From positions 1 to 64,000 of the forward strand of contig NZ_JAUZQF010000038.1 of assembly GCF_030718205.1 (NCBI RefSeq): 64,000 nt of DNA. Reading direction: 5' to 3'. Position 1 is the first letter of the stretch; the number at the start of each line of letters is the position of its first letter. Below are positions 1 to 7,801 of this stretch, in pieces. The translations under genes were made by a program, and so were the position numbers. The DNA comes from Nonomuraea turcica (GTDB lineage Bacteria > Actinomycetota > Actinomycetes > Streptosporangiales > Streptosporangiaceae). The notes under the pieces were generated by a model. The model worked only from the letters and a program-made list of their open reading frames with translations. It had not been told where the DNA came from and did no database searches.

Positions 1-2
1 GC

Positions 3-113
3 CCAGGACGTCCACCCGGGATCCCCAATCGCCGGCCCGCACCCCGCTACGACGTTGGCAAGACCGTCAAACGCGGCCGCACTCTCGCAGCCCTACAACA
101 ATCCGGAGGATAA
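3..113 (+). CDS. Transposase C-terminal tail, partial at left edge
   Basis: An open frame enters from the left edge and stops with TAA at 111-113. The visible 36 residues include GRPPGIPNRRPAPRYDVGK, followed by TVKRGRTLAALQQSGG. This basic, proline-rich ending (GRPxGxxNRxPAxRxDVGKTVKR) is what I recall at the C-terminus of an actinobacterial DDE-type putative transposase family. The catalytic part lies outside the window, so nothing can be said about activity. The identification rests on memory of the tail motif only. Sequence just left of the window would settle it. Confidence 0.5.
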   Translation, partial: PGRPPGIPNRRPAPRYDVGKTVKRGRTLAALQQSGG

Positions 114-342
114 AGAACAAGCTAAGAAGGTGTCTTCGAACCCCTTAGCGATCTTGGGTGAGGAGGTCATCAGCCAGCATCTCTCACCCTCAGGCAAACT
201 ACCGGGCGGAGGAGCGCGATATCCACGCCTGCGATCTCGGCAGTGGGAGTGGATGCGGGTGCCGAGCGGGAACATCGTCGGCACTCCGCACCCGCCCGCC
301 CGGCTGAGTACGGATATTCATGTGCCGTTCTGGCGGCCTTCG
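114..342. other. Intergenic stretch with no recognised gene
   Basis: I see no coding pattern that continues, no clear promoter and no strong hairpin. It separates the transposase tail from the 3' end of the DUF6924 gene and is probably debris linked to the mobile element on its left. Confidence 0.4.
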
Positions 343-783
343 TCAGAACCCGCGGAAGATACCCTCTTCGTCCATGGCGTCGGCGAATTCGGCGAAGTCC
401 ATGTTGCCGATCGAGAGGTTGGCCTCGATCGAATACAGCTCGGTCGCGATGACCCGCATCTGGCGCCCCCTCTCCACCCTCAGGTCGACGAGAAGCAGCG
501 GCATCTCCGGCAAGCGGACAGCGACTTCGTCCACTACGACAAAGAACGCGGGGTCGTATTCCTCCGGCAGTAGCGCGAGGATCTCCTCCGCTGTGGCGCC
601 TTCGTAGGCCGGATCATCAAGGTATTGCACCGGCGCGACGAACTCGCCCTCGTCGTCCTCCAGAATCCATTCGTTGTCCACCATCGATCCGATCGTCGCG
701 CGGACGGCCGCCCACGCCTGCGGGGCGGAGAAGTCCGTGCGGATCACCAGCAGTTCGTAACTCGACGAAAGAATGTCCGGCAT
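343..783 (-). CDS. DUF6924 domain-containing protein
   Basis: A 146-residue acidic protein. Its N-terminal half (SSSYELLVIRTDFSAPQAWAAVRATI) has the LVIRTDFSxxxAWxAVR signature that I associate with the actinobacterial DUF6924 family. The remainder includes LLVDLRVERGRQMRVIATEL near residues 98-117 and an acidic, aromatic end. No signal peptide or membrane segment is visible, so it is probably cytoplasmic. Its function is unknown. It stands alone: the next gene on the left is a transposase tail and on the right lies an IS5-type remnant, so it may have arrived with, or been stranded between, mobile elements. Confidence 0.75.
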   Translation of the reverse strand: MPDILSSSYELLVIRTDFSAPQAWAAVRATIGSMVDNEWILEDDEGEFVAPVQYLDDPAYEGATAEEILALLPEEYDPAFFVVVDEVAVRLPEMPLLLVDLRVERGRQMRVIATELYSIEANLSIGNMDFAEFADAMDEEGIFRGF

Positions 784-919
784 AGCCGCACATTCTGTCA
801 GTGGCAGCGGACGGCAGAACCAGCCGGCCGCAAGGTTCAGAGGGTGTTGTCGATCCCGGGCAACCGTCGAGCAGGATCAGGCGGAGGCATCCTTCCGGCC
901 CACCGCGGCCTCCTCACTC

Positions 920-1177
920 TCAGGCGGCCCGCGGTGCCAACGCTGGCTTTCGGGCCCATGCCTGCGGCTTTTTCCTGGTAAGCCGCCTGGTCATGAGCGT
1001 GATCGAGGCAACGGTCAGGTGTGCTTCGCTGTGCGAGGGCTTGCGTTCGAAGTCGATCACGTTGCGGCGGGCGTTCATCAACCAAGAAATGGATCTCTCG
1101 ACGATCCACCTTCTCGCGAGTACTTTGAACCCGGTCTGACCAGGCCGTTTGGTCGCGATTTTGAGGGTGAGGCGCAG
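920..1177 (-). pseudogene. IS5-type transposase, C-terminal remnant
   Basis: Reading the minus strand gives about 85 residues ending at a stop at 922-920. They contain FKVLARRWIVERSISWLMNA, then RRNVIDFERKPSHSEAHLTV and ASITLMTRRL. The pattern RRWxVERxxxWL...RR...DxER...SEAxxxxAxxxLMxRRL is typical of the C-terminal catalytic region of IS5/IS4-like DDE transposases; the Glu in VERS would be the last acidic residue. There is no start codon and no N-terminal half. The reading frame begins exactly where the NmrA-like gene loses its own coding pattern, so this remnant replaced that gene's 3' end. Confidence 0.7.
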
Positions 1178-1677
1178 GAAGCGGCGGGCCCACGGCCGCT
1201 CCAGGAGTCGTCGAGCAGCAGCGTGGTGGCCGCGGCGGTGACGTCCGATGTCGCCCGGTAGCTCACGCCCGTGGCCTCGAGCAAGTCGTCCATTGCGAAC
1301 GCCGCCGACAGGTGCCCGGTGCGCTTGGCTATCTCGCCGGACTCACGACCGAGGCTGGAGACGGCCACCACGCGCTTGACACCCTGGGCCTTGATCGCCT
1401 CGCTCGCCGGCCGGGTGAAGTCTTCGTAGTAGTCCACGACGTTTTGGACCCGCATGTTCGGCGGCACAACCCAGAACACGGTGTCGGCACCGGCGAATGC
1501 CTTGGTGACGACGTCGGGGTCGTCGTGTGACCCGTGGACCACCTCGACGCGGTCGCGGGCCTTGGCCTCGAGACGGGACGGGTCGCGCACGACCACGCGA
1601 ATATGCTCGTCACTGTCGAGGACCTTGTCCAGGACCTGGGCGCCGATCTGGCCGCTGGGAGTGGTGACAACGATCAT
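1178..1677 (-). pseudogene. NmrA-family NAD(P)-binding protein, decayed
   Basis: The ATG at 1677 is preceded by AGAGGGG. The protein starts MIVVTTPSGQIGAQVLDKVL, a nucleotide-binding Rossmann start (TPSGQIG), and continues with VFWVVPPN and VKRVVAVSSLGR, typical of NmrA/SDRa5-like atypical SDRs. After the segment LEATGVSYRA the sequence jumps to TSDVTAAATTLLLDDSWSG, which in intact relatives lies several tens of residues further on. The middle (usually ...SFMDNxxRQ...GVFF...) is therefore missing in frame. After DDSWSGRGPAA the sequence runs into an IS5-type transposase remnant in another frame, so the C-terminal third is also lost. It is unlikely to make an active enzyme. Confidence 0.7.
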
Positions 1678-1716
1678 GACGTCCCCTCTGCATGCTTCCA
1701 ACGATGCTAATTCTAC

Positions 1717-1743
1717 GTTATCACTGGAATCACCATTGATAAC
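1717..1743. promoter_or_regulatory. Interrupted palindrome, probable TetR-type operator
   Basis: The arms GTTATCAcTGG and CCAtTGATAAC flank a 5-base centre, with one mismatched pair. The site lies 40 bases upstream of the NmrA-like start and 31 bases before a GTG that begins a TetR-like stub on the other strand. A divergent promoter with a shared operator is the natural reading. A related half-site (TATCGTTGATAAG) follows at about 1753-1765. Confidence 0.6.
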
Positions 1744-1773
1744 AAGTTTTTGCTATCGTTGATAAGGCTCCCG

Positions 1774-1857
1774 GTGACCCGACCCGCGGGCAGACCGGCT
1801 CGCGATGACGTTCGCACTATCCGCCAGCGGCAAGGCGGTCGAGCTCGCGGCCGAACC
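1774..1857 (+). pseudogene. Stub of a divergent regulator (TetR-like N-terminus)
   Basis: The GTG at 1774 opens a 27-codon frame reading MTRPAGRPARDDVRTIRQRQ and then a short arginine-rich run to a TAG. The opening TRPAGRPARDDV resembles the basic N-terminal tail of many actinobacterial TetR regulators, but the helix-turn-helix that should follow is absent. With the operator-like palindrome at 1717-1743 and the decayed NmrA-like enzyme opposite, this looks like the leftover of a regulator/oxidoreductase pair. The frame is short, so this is tentative. Confidence 0.3.
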
Positions 1858-1938
1858 TAGACACCCGCCCAGGGGAGCAAAGGGCGTGGCCTGAGTCGGG
1901 CTGCCGATCGACGTTTTGAGCAGGAGCGCCGTTGTCGC

Positions 1939-4917
1939 TCAGCGGGTGTGCCCGCCCGTGCCGCAGTGGCCGAGTTCGGTGAGAGCGCGGTCGAGGGTGT
2001 CGGCGAAGAAGTCGGCACCGGCGGGGTCGATGCACAGCGGTGGCTTGATCTTGAGGATGTTGAGGTGGTCGCCGGTGGGCTGGACGATGACGCCGAGGTC
2101 GAGCATGCGCTCGCAGAGTTCGGCGGTCTCCTCGGTGGCGGGCTCCAGAGTGTGGCGATCGCGCACCAGTTCGAGGCCGAGGTAGAGGCCGGAGCCGTGC
2201 ACGGCGCCGATGATGGGATGGTGCTCGGCGAGGGCCTGGAGCTTTGCCTTGAGGTGGGCGCCGGTGCGCACGGCGTTGCCTTGCAGGTCCTCGTCGCGCA
2301 GGGTGTCGAGGACGGTGAGGCCGGCGACGCTGGAGACGGGGCTGCCGCCGGTGGAGGAGAAGAAATAGCCCTGGTCGCGGTAGCGGTCGGCGACGGCCCG
2401 GGTGGTGATGACGGCGCCGAGCGGATGGCCGTTGCCCATCGCCTTGGCGACACAGACGATGTCAGGGACGGCCTGCTGCTGCTCGAAGCCCCAGAACCAG
2501 GTGCCCAGGCGGCCGTAGCCGACCTGGATCTCGTCGGCGATGGCCAGACCGCCGTGCCGACGCACCGCCGCGTACACCTGCTGGAGGTAGCCGTCGGGCA
2601 GAGCGACGCCGCCGGCGTTGCCGTAGTACGACTCGCTGAGGAAGGCGCCCGCCGGGCGGCCGGAGGCGGCCAGCTCATCGATCACCTGGACGGCTTCAAG
2701 GGCGTAGTTGCCGGCCTGTTCGCCGCGCCAACGCCCTCGGTAGGAGTTGGGTGAGTCGACCGTGTGGACCCAGCTGGGGCGGGTGGCCAGTGCGTTGGGG
2801 TTGTCCTGGAGAGAGGTGGACACGGCGTCGGACGCATAGGTCCAGCCGTGGTACGCCTCGCGCAGGGCGACGACGTCGTGCTGTCCGGTGGCGCCGATCG
2901 CGAGCCGGATCGCCAGGTCGACGGCCTCGGAGCCGGAGTTGACCAGGAAGACGGTGTCCAAGGGGGCCGGCAGCAGAGCGGCGAGGCGTTCGGTGAACTG
3001 CACGACGGCGGCGTAGTGGAACCGGGAGTTGGTGTTGAGCCTGCGCAGCTGCCGCGAGATCGCCTGCTCGACGCGGGGGTGGGCGTGGCCGAGCGGGGTG
3101 ACGTTGTTGACCATGTCCAGATAGGAGCGGCCCTCGGCGGACACCATGTGGTGGCGCCAACCACGTTCGATGCGGGGCGGGTTCTCGTAGTAGTGCTCTT
3201 GGACCGGGGCGAATACCGCGTCGCGTCGGGCGAGCAGGTCGTCCTCCGGAGTGGCACCGCCGACAGCGGGCAGTCCGAGCAGCGGGGCGGGATCGGCGGT
3301 GAGCGCGAGCCAGCCGGCGGCGTACTCGGGCCGCACCAGTGCCGGGATCGTGGGTGCCTCGGGCCGCCGGAGCGAGACGTGGACGCGAGCGCCGGCGGGC
3401 AGGGTGACCAGTTGGTCGCCTGCGTGCACGGGTCCGCCAGTGGGCGGGATCGGGTGGGCGGCGTCGGGGAAGGACAGATGCAGCACGTGGGGCCCGAAGG
3501 TGACGGCCGCGCGGCCGGGCGCCGCCGCCAGTACCTCGCCGTCGCCCGGCGCCTGCAGGACGGCTGGCCCGTCGAGCCACAGGTCGACGCCCGTGGCGAT
3601 GGTGGCGGGCGAGGTGGTGGACAGAGCGGGGGCAGCGGTGAGCTGCGCCTGACCGTAGCGGGTGGTGACGGTGGTGGCACCGGCGGTGAGCAGGCCGGCA
3701 GCGAGACGGTCCACGGCTGCGTCCTCCAGCCAGGTGCCGTGGTCCATGGTGTCGGACCCGACGGCCAGGTTCAGCACAGCGATGCCTGCGGGGTCCGCTC
3801 CGGCCAGCACGGGCACCGCGGGCACCGCGGCGGTGGCCCGTTGGCGGGTCAGGCCGAATGTCTCGACGATCAGTTCGGTCATCACCGCAGTCGGCACGGC
3901 GCGGGCCTGCTCGAAGATGCGCCACTCGCGCTCGAGCGCGGCGTTCACGTAGGCGTTGTCGCCGTCGATGGCAGCCTGGTGCCGTCCGCTGACCACCAAG
4001 GTGGCCGCCCGGAGCACCACCAGGGGCCACAGAGCCGTCGCCTCGTCCCCGGACAGCGGCCTGATCTCGTGGAACGCGCGGACGGCGGGCAGGACGTGGT
4101 GCGGTTCCATGCCGTCGTGATGGAGGATCGAGGACAGTGTCACGGCGAGCTCGCACACCGCCCAACTGTCCGTCAGGTCGCCGAAGTCGATGATCCCGTC
4201 GGGCCGTGGCACGGGGCTGTCGGGCGAGATGACGAGATTGTCGTCGGTCAGGTCCAGATGCACGGCCTGGCGCGGTAGCCGGTCGGCGACCCCCAGGAGA
4301 ACGGCCCAGGCCTCCGTGGTCGCGGCCAGCACGGCGGATCTGCGCTCCGCCTCGACGACGTGGTCCGAAAGTCGCCTGACCACGCGGTCGGCGTGGCGGG
4401 GATCCCACTGCAGGACCCGCTCCAGTCCCGGATGGCGGAAGGACCGCAGGGTCGTGCTGACCTGGCCGACGATACGCCCCATGGCCGCGACCGTCCGGGG
4501 CGCCAGATGACGTGAGCCGGAGAGCGTCCCGCCGCGCAGATGCCGCAGCAGGCGGGCGATGACCGGACCGTTGTCGGTGGGGATGGTGGCAGTCCTGCGG
4601 ACACCATCGACATCGCGCACGACGGTCGCGACACGCAGACCGGGCTGTGCGTCGGCGATCAGGTCTGCGGCAGTGTCCTGCGCGTCGATCTCGGTCGCGG
4701 CGAACGCCGGGTTGGCGATTTTGAGGACGGCCACGGGCGATCCGTCGTCGTGGGTCAGCAGGAAGTTGGCGTCCTGCTGACTGCCCAGCGCCTCGGCGCG
4801 GACCGCGAGCCCGAAGTGCTCCGCGGCGGTCCGGCGGGCCTCTTCGGTGGTCACCCGTGGGGCCGGCAGGCCCTGGTGCGTGAAGAAGTCGATGGTGAGG
4901 GGCTGGTCGTGCGTCAT
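1939..4917 (-). CDS. APH-fold kinase / class III aminotransferase fusion
   Basis: A 992-residue multidomain enzyme; the ATG at 4917 is preceded by CCGAGGTA. Residues 1 to about 330 form an APH/HYKK-type kinase with the catalytic loop HLDLTDDN near residue 219 and IIDFGDL as the metal-binding motif. About residues 430-560 form a beta-rich linker resembling the M23/biotinyl-lipoyl fold (VHAGDQLVTLPAGARVHVSL). The C-terminal 420 residues are a class III PLP aminotransferase: NSGSEAVDLAIRLA, the PLP-contacting ADEIQVGYGRLG and the Schiff-base lysine in VAKAMGNGHPLG near residue 822. Humans encode the same two activities separately (HYKK kinase and PHYKPL/ETNPPL phospho-lyases), so phosphorylation of an amino alcohol followed by PLP-dependent phosphate elimination is the likely chemistry. 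The substrate cannot be named from sequence. The Lrp-type regulator immediately upstream probably controls it. Confidence 0.85.
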   Translation of the reverse strand: MTHDQPLTIDFFTHQGLPAPRVTTEEARRTAAEHFGLAVRAEALGSQQDANFLLTHDDGSPVAVLKIANPAFAATEIDAQDTAADLIADAQPGLRVATVVRDVDGVRRTATIPTDNGPVIARLLRHLRGGTLSGSRHLAPRTVAAMGRIVGQVSTTLRSFRHPGLERVLQWDPRHADRVVRRLSDHVVEAERRSAVLAATTEAWAVLLGVADRLPRQAVHLDLTDDNLVISPDSPVPRPDGIIDFGDLTDSWAVCELAVTLSSILHHDGMEPHHVLPAVRAFHEIRPLSGDEATALWPLVVLRAATLVVSGRHQAAIDGDNAYVNAALEREWRIFEQARAVPTAVMTELIVETFGLTRQRATAAVPAVPVLAGADPAGIAVLNLAVGSDTMDHGTWLEDAAVDRLAAGLLTAGATTVTTRYGQAQLTAAPALSTTSPATIATGVDLWLDGPAVLQAPGDGEVLAAAPGRAAVTFGPHVLHLSFPDAAHPIPPTGGPVHAGDQLVTLPAGARVHVSLRRPEAPTIPALVRPEYAAGWLALTADPAPLLGLPAVGGATPEDDLLARRDAVFAPVQEHYYENPPRIERGWRHHMVSAEGRSYLDMVNNVTPLGHAHPRVEQAISRQLRRLNTNSRFHYAAVVQFTERLAALLPAPLDTVFLVNSGSEAVDLAIRLAIGATGQHDVVALREAYHGWTYASDAVSTSLQDNPNALATRPSWVHTVDSPNSYRGRWRGEQAGNYALEAVQVIDELAASGRPAGAFLSESYYGNAGGVALPDGYLQQVYAAVRRHGGLAIADEIQVGYGRLGTWFWGFEQQQAVPDIVCVAKAMGNGHPLGAVITTRAVADRYRDQGYFFSSTGGSPVSSVAGLTVLDTLRDEDLQGNAVRTGAHLKAKLQALAEHHPIIGAVHGSGLYLGLELVRDRHTLEPATEETAELCERMLDLGVIVQPTGDHLNILKIKPPLCIDPAGADFFADTLDRALTELGHCGTGGHTR

Positions 4918-5043
4918 GCCGGGTACCTCGGAGCGGTTCGGTGGAGGGATGGGTGGATGCTGACCGGCAGGGGGCGGTGGGTGAAGCATCGGCAGCACGT
5001 GATCGGCCGTCGGCACGAACGAGAGGCGGTGAGGCAGGAGTGC

Positions 5044-5484
5044 TCAGTCGACGTCCCACAGAAAGCGGTGGGTGTGGATCCCGAAGTACGGGAAACTCTC
5101 CACCGCCGCGACGCCCTCGATGGGACGCACGACGACGTTGACGAAATCCAGGAGGGCGTACGGGCGACGGCAGACGACCTCCACGAAGAGGTCAAAGGTG
5201 CCCGAGACGAGGACGGCGTAAACGACCTCGTCGTGGCGTGAGAGTTCGTCGGCCACCGCGCGGGGATCGCCGTCCACGCGCAGACCGAGCATGGCCATGG
5301 TCTGCCCGCCCATGGCCATCGGGTCGGTGACCCCGACGACCTGCACCACCTTCGTGTCGATCAGTCGCTGCAGCCGCTGGCGGGCTGCCGAGGGCGACAG
5401 CCCGACTTTCGGCCCCAGATCGCTGTACGGGATCCGCCCGTCCACCTGCAGTTCCCGCAGGATGGCCCGGTCGATGTCGTCCAT
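5044..5484 (-). CDS. Lrp/AsnC family transcriptional regulator
   Basis: A 146-residue protein. The ATG at 5484 has an AGGAGGTGA ribosome site, which favours it over an upstream start. The N-terminus MDDIDRAILRELQVDGRIPY plus SDLGPKVGLSPSAARQRLQRL is a classic AsnC winged helix. The C-terminal RAM domain (ALVSGTFDLFVEVVCRRPYALLDFV, about residues 75-110) would bind an amino acid or related effector. It reads in the same direction as the kinase/aminotransferase fusion, 126 bases upstream of that gene's start. Lrp regulators often control neighbouring amino acid catabolic genes, so autoregulation and control of the fusion enzyme are inferred. Confidence 0.9.
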   Translation of the reverse strand: MDDIDRAILRELQVDGRIPYSDLGPKVGLSPSAARQRLQRLIDTKVVQVVGVTDPMAMGGQTMAMLGLRVDGDPRAVADELSRHDEVVYAVLVSGTFDLFVEVVCRRPYALLDFVNVVVRPIEGVAAVESFPYFGIHTHRFLWDVD

Positions 5485-5759
5485 GGCGTTCACCTCCTGT
5501 GCGTGAAAGAGCAAACCATTCAATCGGATCGCGTGCAATAGTGCCCTGGAACGCTTGAAGATGGAGTCCATGAAGATGAATCGCTTGTCGCTGCCCCGTC
5601 ACGGGCACGCTGCTCTGCTCCCCGAACACTGAGGCGCACGTCTCCGCTCCGTCGGCCGGCCCCTCCCGCGCCCACCGCGGCCCGAGGCTGCCCACACCGC
5701 CGAACGCGCGGCGCCCGCCCGCTGGAACCTGGCCGGTCGCGGTGTTCGCCGACCTTGGA

Positions 5760-6045
5760 GACCGGCAAGAAGATCCCAGCCTCCCTCAGGTGCTCAAGCT
5801 GCGCGAGCTGCTTGACGTCTCCGTCGGTTACCTCCTGGGTGTCGGGCTCGCCATGGTGGATGATGTCGAGAGAGCGATCGTGAACTCGAAGTTGCCGCCG
5901 GATACGCAGGATGTGGTGTTGACCGTGTACGGCCACCTCTCCGGCCAAGATTCACTCAGACACGCGGCCGTGCTTCGAACGGAGATCCCCCAGGCCCGTG
6001 ACGACATCGGCAACGCCGGCCCCGGTGGGCCGGCTCGCCCCGCCT
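5760..6045 (+). pseudogene. XRE-type regulator, C-terminal remnant
   Basis: The translated segment DRQEDPSLPQVLKLRELLDV, followed by SVGYLLGVG, matches the last helices of an XRE/Cro HTH (normally ERGRxxPSLxxLxxLAxxLxVSxxYLLG). The recognition helix that should precede it cannot be read in any frame. The downstream part (VDDVERAIVNSKLPPDTQDVVLTVY) looks like the usual C-terminal extension. It is a broken gene adjoining a recombinase stub, so both may come from one lost integrative element. Confidence 0.45.
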
Positions 6046-6046
6046 G

Positions 6047-6430
6047 ATGCAGGCTCCCCACCGCGGCGGCACCCGCGTCCCCCTGCCACCGGCCGACGCC
6101 GACCCTGACTCCGGTCGGACCCGACTGTCTTACCGCCGCGCCGCCGAGCTGTTCGAGCAGGCCACCGCCGACCTGCCTGGCGGCCCGTACACGCTTCACC
6201 AGCTACGCCACAGCGCGCTCATCCACGCAGCGGAAGACGGCGCCAACACCTCCACCCTGCTCGCCTACTCCGGCCACACCTCCGTCACGTCCCTCGCCAA
6301 GTACGCCCGCGTCTCCCCCGAAGCCCGGCTCGCCGGCAGCAGAGCCGCGACCCGGCCGCACGCCGCCGCTGATCCCATGGCCAGTGATCGCCAACTGGAC
6401 AACGGCGTTGCTGAACGGCCTGCTCGTTGA
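6047..6430 (+). pseudogene. Tyrosine recombinase, C-terminal catalytic fragment
   Basis: The fragment keeps part of the tyrosine-recombinase active site: YTLHQLRHSALIHAAEDGAN (HxxR box), LAYSGHTSVTSLAKYARVSP (GH box and the nucleophile Tyr in KYAR). The N-terminal core-binding domain, the first catalytic Arg and the beta-hairpin Lys are absent. An integrase is normally 300-400 residues; only about 60 recognisable residues remain. It touches the XRE remnant by a TGATG overlap, which is probably fortuitous. It marks an old integration event. Confidence 0.6.
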
Positions 6431-6536
6431 GGCCCGCCGCTCATTCGGGGGTCGTAAGGCACGTTGGCCCGGCGGTCGCTGTGTAAGCTCGGCGAGCTGT
6501 GCGGAACGTCCGGTCCGGCCCGTTCGTCGTCATTGC

Positions 6537-7478
6537 GTGACCCTCTCCCCCGGGCTTGACGAACGGTTGCGCGAGGCGGCCGCCAGAATGCACCGCGCCG
6601 AGCACGTTCGGCACCTGCGTGAGACCACCGCGCAACAGATCGAGGGTGTCCGTAGCACCCTGGAGGATCTGGAGTTCGAGCTGGCCCAAGAGGAGCGTGA
6701 CGTCGCCCGGCTGGAAGGCGGGCTGTCCGCCGTCCTGGCCCGCATGCTGGGCAACCGCGAGGAGCGGCTGGAGCGCGAGCGCGCCGAGGCGGTAGTGGCC
6801 AGGGAACGCGTGGACGGTCACCGCGCCCGACTGGCGCAGCTCGAAGCCGATGCGGCGGCGGCGGCCGCCGAGCTGGCCGTGCTCGACTCCGCGTCCCGGG
6901 AGTACGCCCAGTTGCTGGCCCAGAAGGAGCAGCAGCTCATCCGGAGCGGAGATCCGCGCGCGCGTGAGCTGGCCGACCTCGGCGCCGCGCTCGACCGGTT
7001 GAGCGCCGATGTGCGCGAGTGTGAGGAGGCCCGCCAGGCGGGGCAGGGCGCGCACGAGGCGCTCGGCGTCGTGCTGCGCTTCCTCGACTCCGCCAGGAAC
7101 GCCTCCACCTTCGACGTGTTCGGCGGCGGTCTGCTCGCCGACGCCTACGAACACGACAAGCTGACCAGTGCCGACAAGGCCGCCTGGCATGCCCAGCGGG
7201 CTCTGGACGTCTTCGCCCGCGAGCTGGCCGACACCGGGATCGCGGCCCGGCCGGTGATGCCCAAGGTGGACACGCGGTGGTTTGTGGACGCCTTCTTCGA
7301 CAACATCATCAGCGATGTGCTCAAGCATCAGCGCATCGAGAGGACCAGGGCCGAGGTGAAGAAGCTGGCGCAGTGGGTGCGCGACACCGGGGCGTACCTG
7401 AAGGCGCGCCACGCCCAGTTGCTGGCCGAGCGCGCCCAACTGCTGACCAGGCGCGAGGAGCTTCTGCGCCCCGCATAG
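6537..7478 (+). CDS. Coiled-coil protein of unknown function
   Basis: A 313-residue protein with the GTG at 6537 as the preferred start because the charged coiled-coil pattern begins there (VTLSPGLDERLREAAARMH); no good ribosome site is visible, and the ATG at 6585 is an alternative. Residues 20-170 are Glu/Arg/Ala/Leu-rich heptads (RSTLEDLEFELAQEERDVARLE). A globular centre follows with NASTFDVFGGGLLADAYEHD (about residues 182-201) and HAQRALDVFARELADTGI. A second basic coiled coil ends the protein. There is no signal peptide or membrane segment. I recall similar uncharacterised actinobacterial proteins with a FDxxGGGxxA motif, but no function is known. It is the only intact gene between the recombinase stub and the GNAT gene. 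Confidence 0.7.
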   Translation: MTLSPGLDERLREAAARMHRAEHVRHLRETTAQQIEGVRSTLEDLEFELAQEERDVARLEGGLSAVLARMLGNREERLERERAEAVVARERVDGHRARLAQLEADAAAAAAELAVLDSASREYAQLLAQKEQQLIRSGDPRARELADLGAALDRLSADVRECEEARQAGQGAHEALGVVLRFLDSARNASTFDVFGGGLLADAYEHDKLTSADKAAWHAQRALDVFARELADTGIAARPVMPKVDTRWFVDAFFDNIISDVLKHQRIERTRAEVKKLAQWVRDTGAYLKARHAQLLAERAQLLTRREELLRPA

Positions 7479-7801
7479 CCACTCGTCGAGGGCCTCTTCG
7501 ACGGGAATGCCCTCGGGCCGCCAACAAGTGTCGTTTACGGGACGGCTGGCCTGTTCCGTGGCCAATGCCACGAGCCAGGCTGCACTTCCTGCGTACAGGC
7601 CACCAAACCCGTCGTCAGTGCGCAGAACACTGGAAAGGTGGAGGAGGAGAAGCAGCGCCGGAACTCTGCCAGCAGGCCCTGCCAGGTTGCCGGTATGGTC
7701 GGTGCCGGAGACATCGGCGGACACCGTCATACGGAGACGGTGTAACTAGGCGAGTCCAAAACACGAGCCGAGTTGCCACAGGCATGCTGTGATCAATCAT
7801 C
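7479..7801. other. Intergenic region with one perfect inverted repeat
   Basis: No gene is seen in about 320 bases. Positions 7721-7743 contain ACACCGTC and GACGGTGT, a perfect 8-base inverted repeat with a 7-base spacer, 58 bases before the GNAT start. There is no T-run after it, so an operator is as likely as a terminator. Confidence 0.4.

Noticed and set aside
5570..5632. A 20-codon ORF upstream of the Lrp gene (MKMNRLSLPRHGHAALLPEH)
   Set aside because: It has no ribosome site or conserved feature, and such short frames are common by chance.
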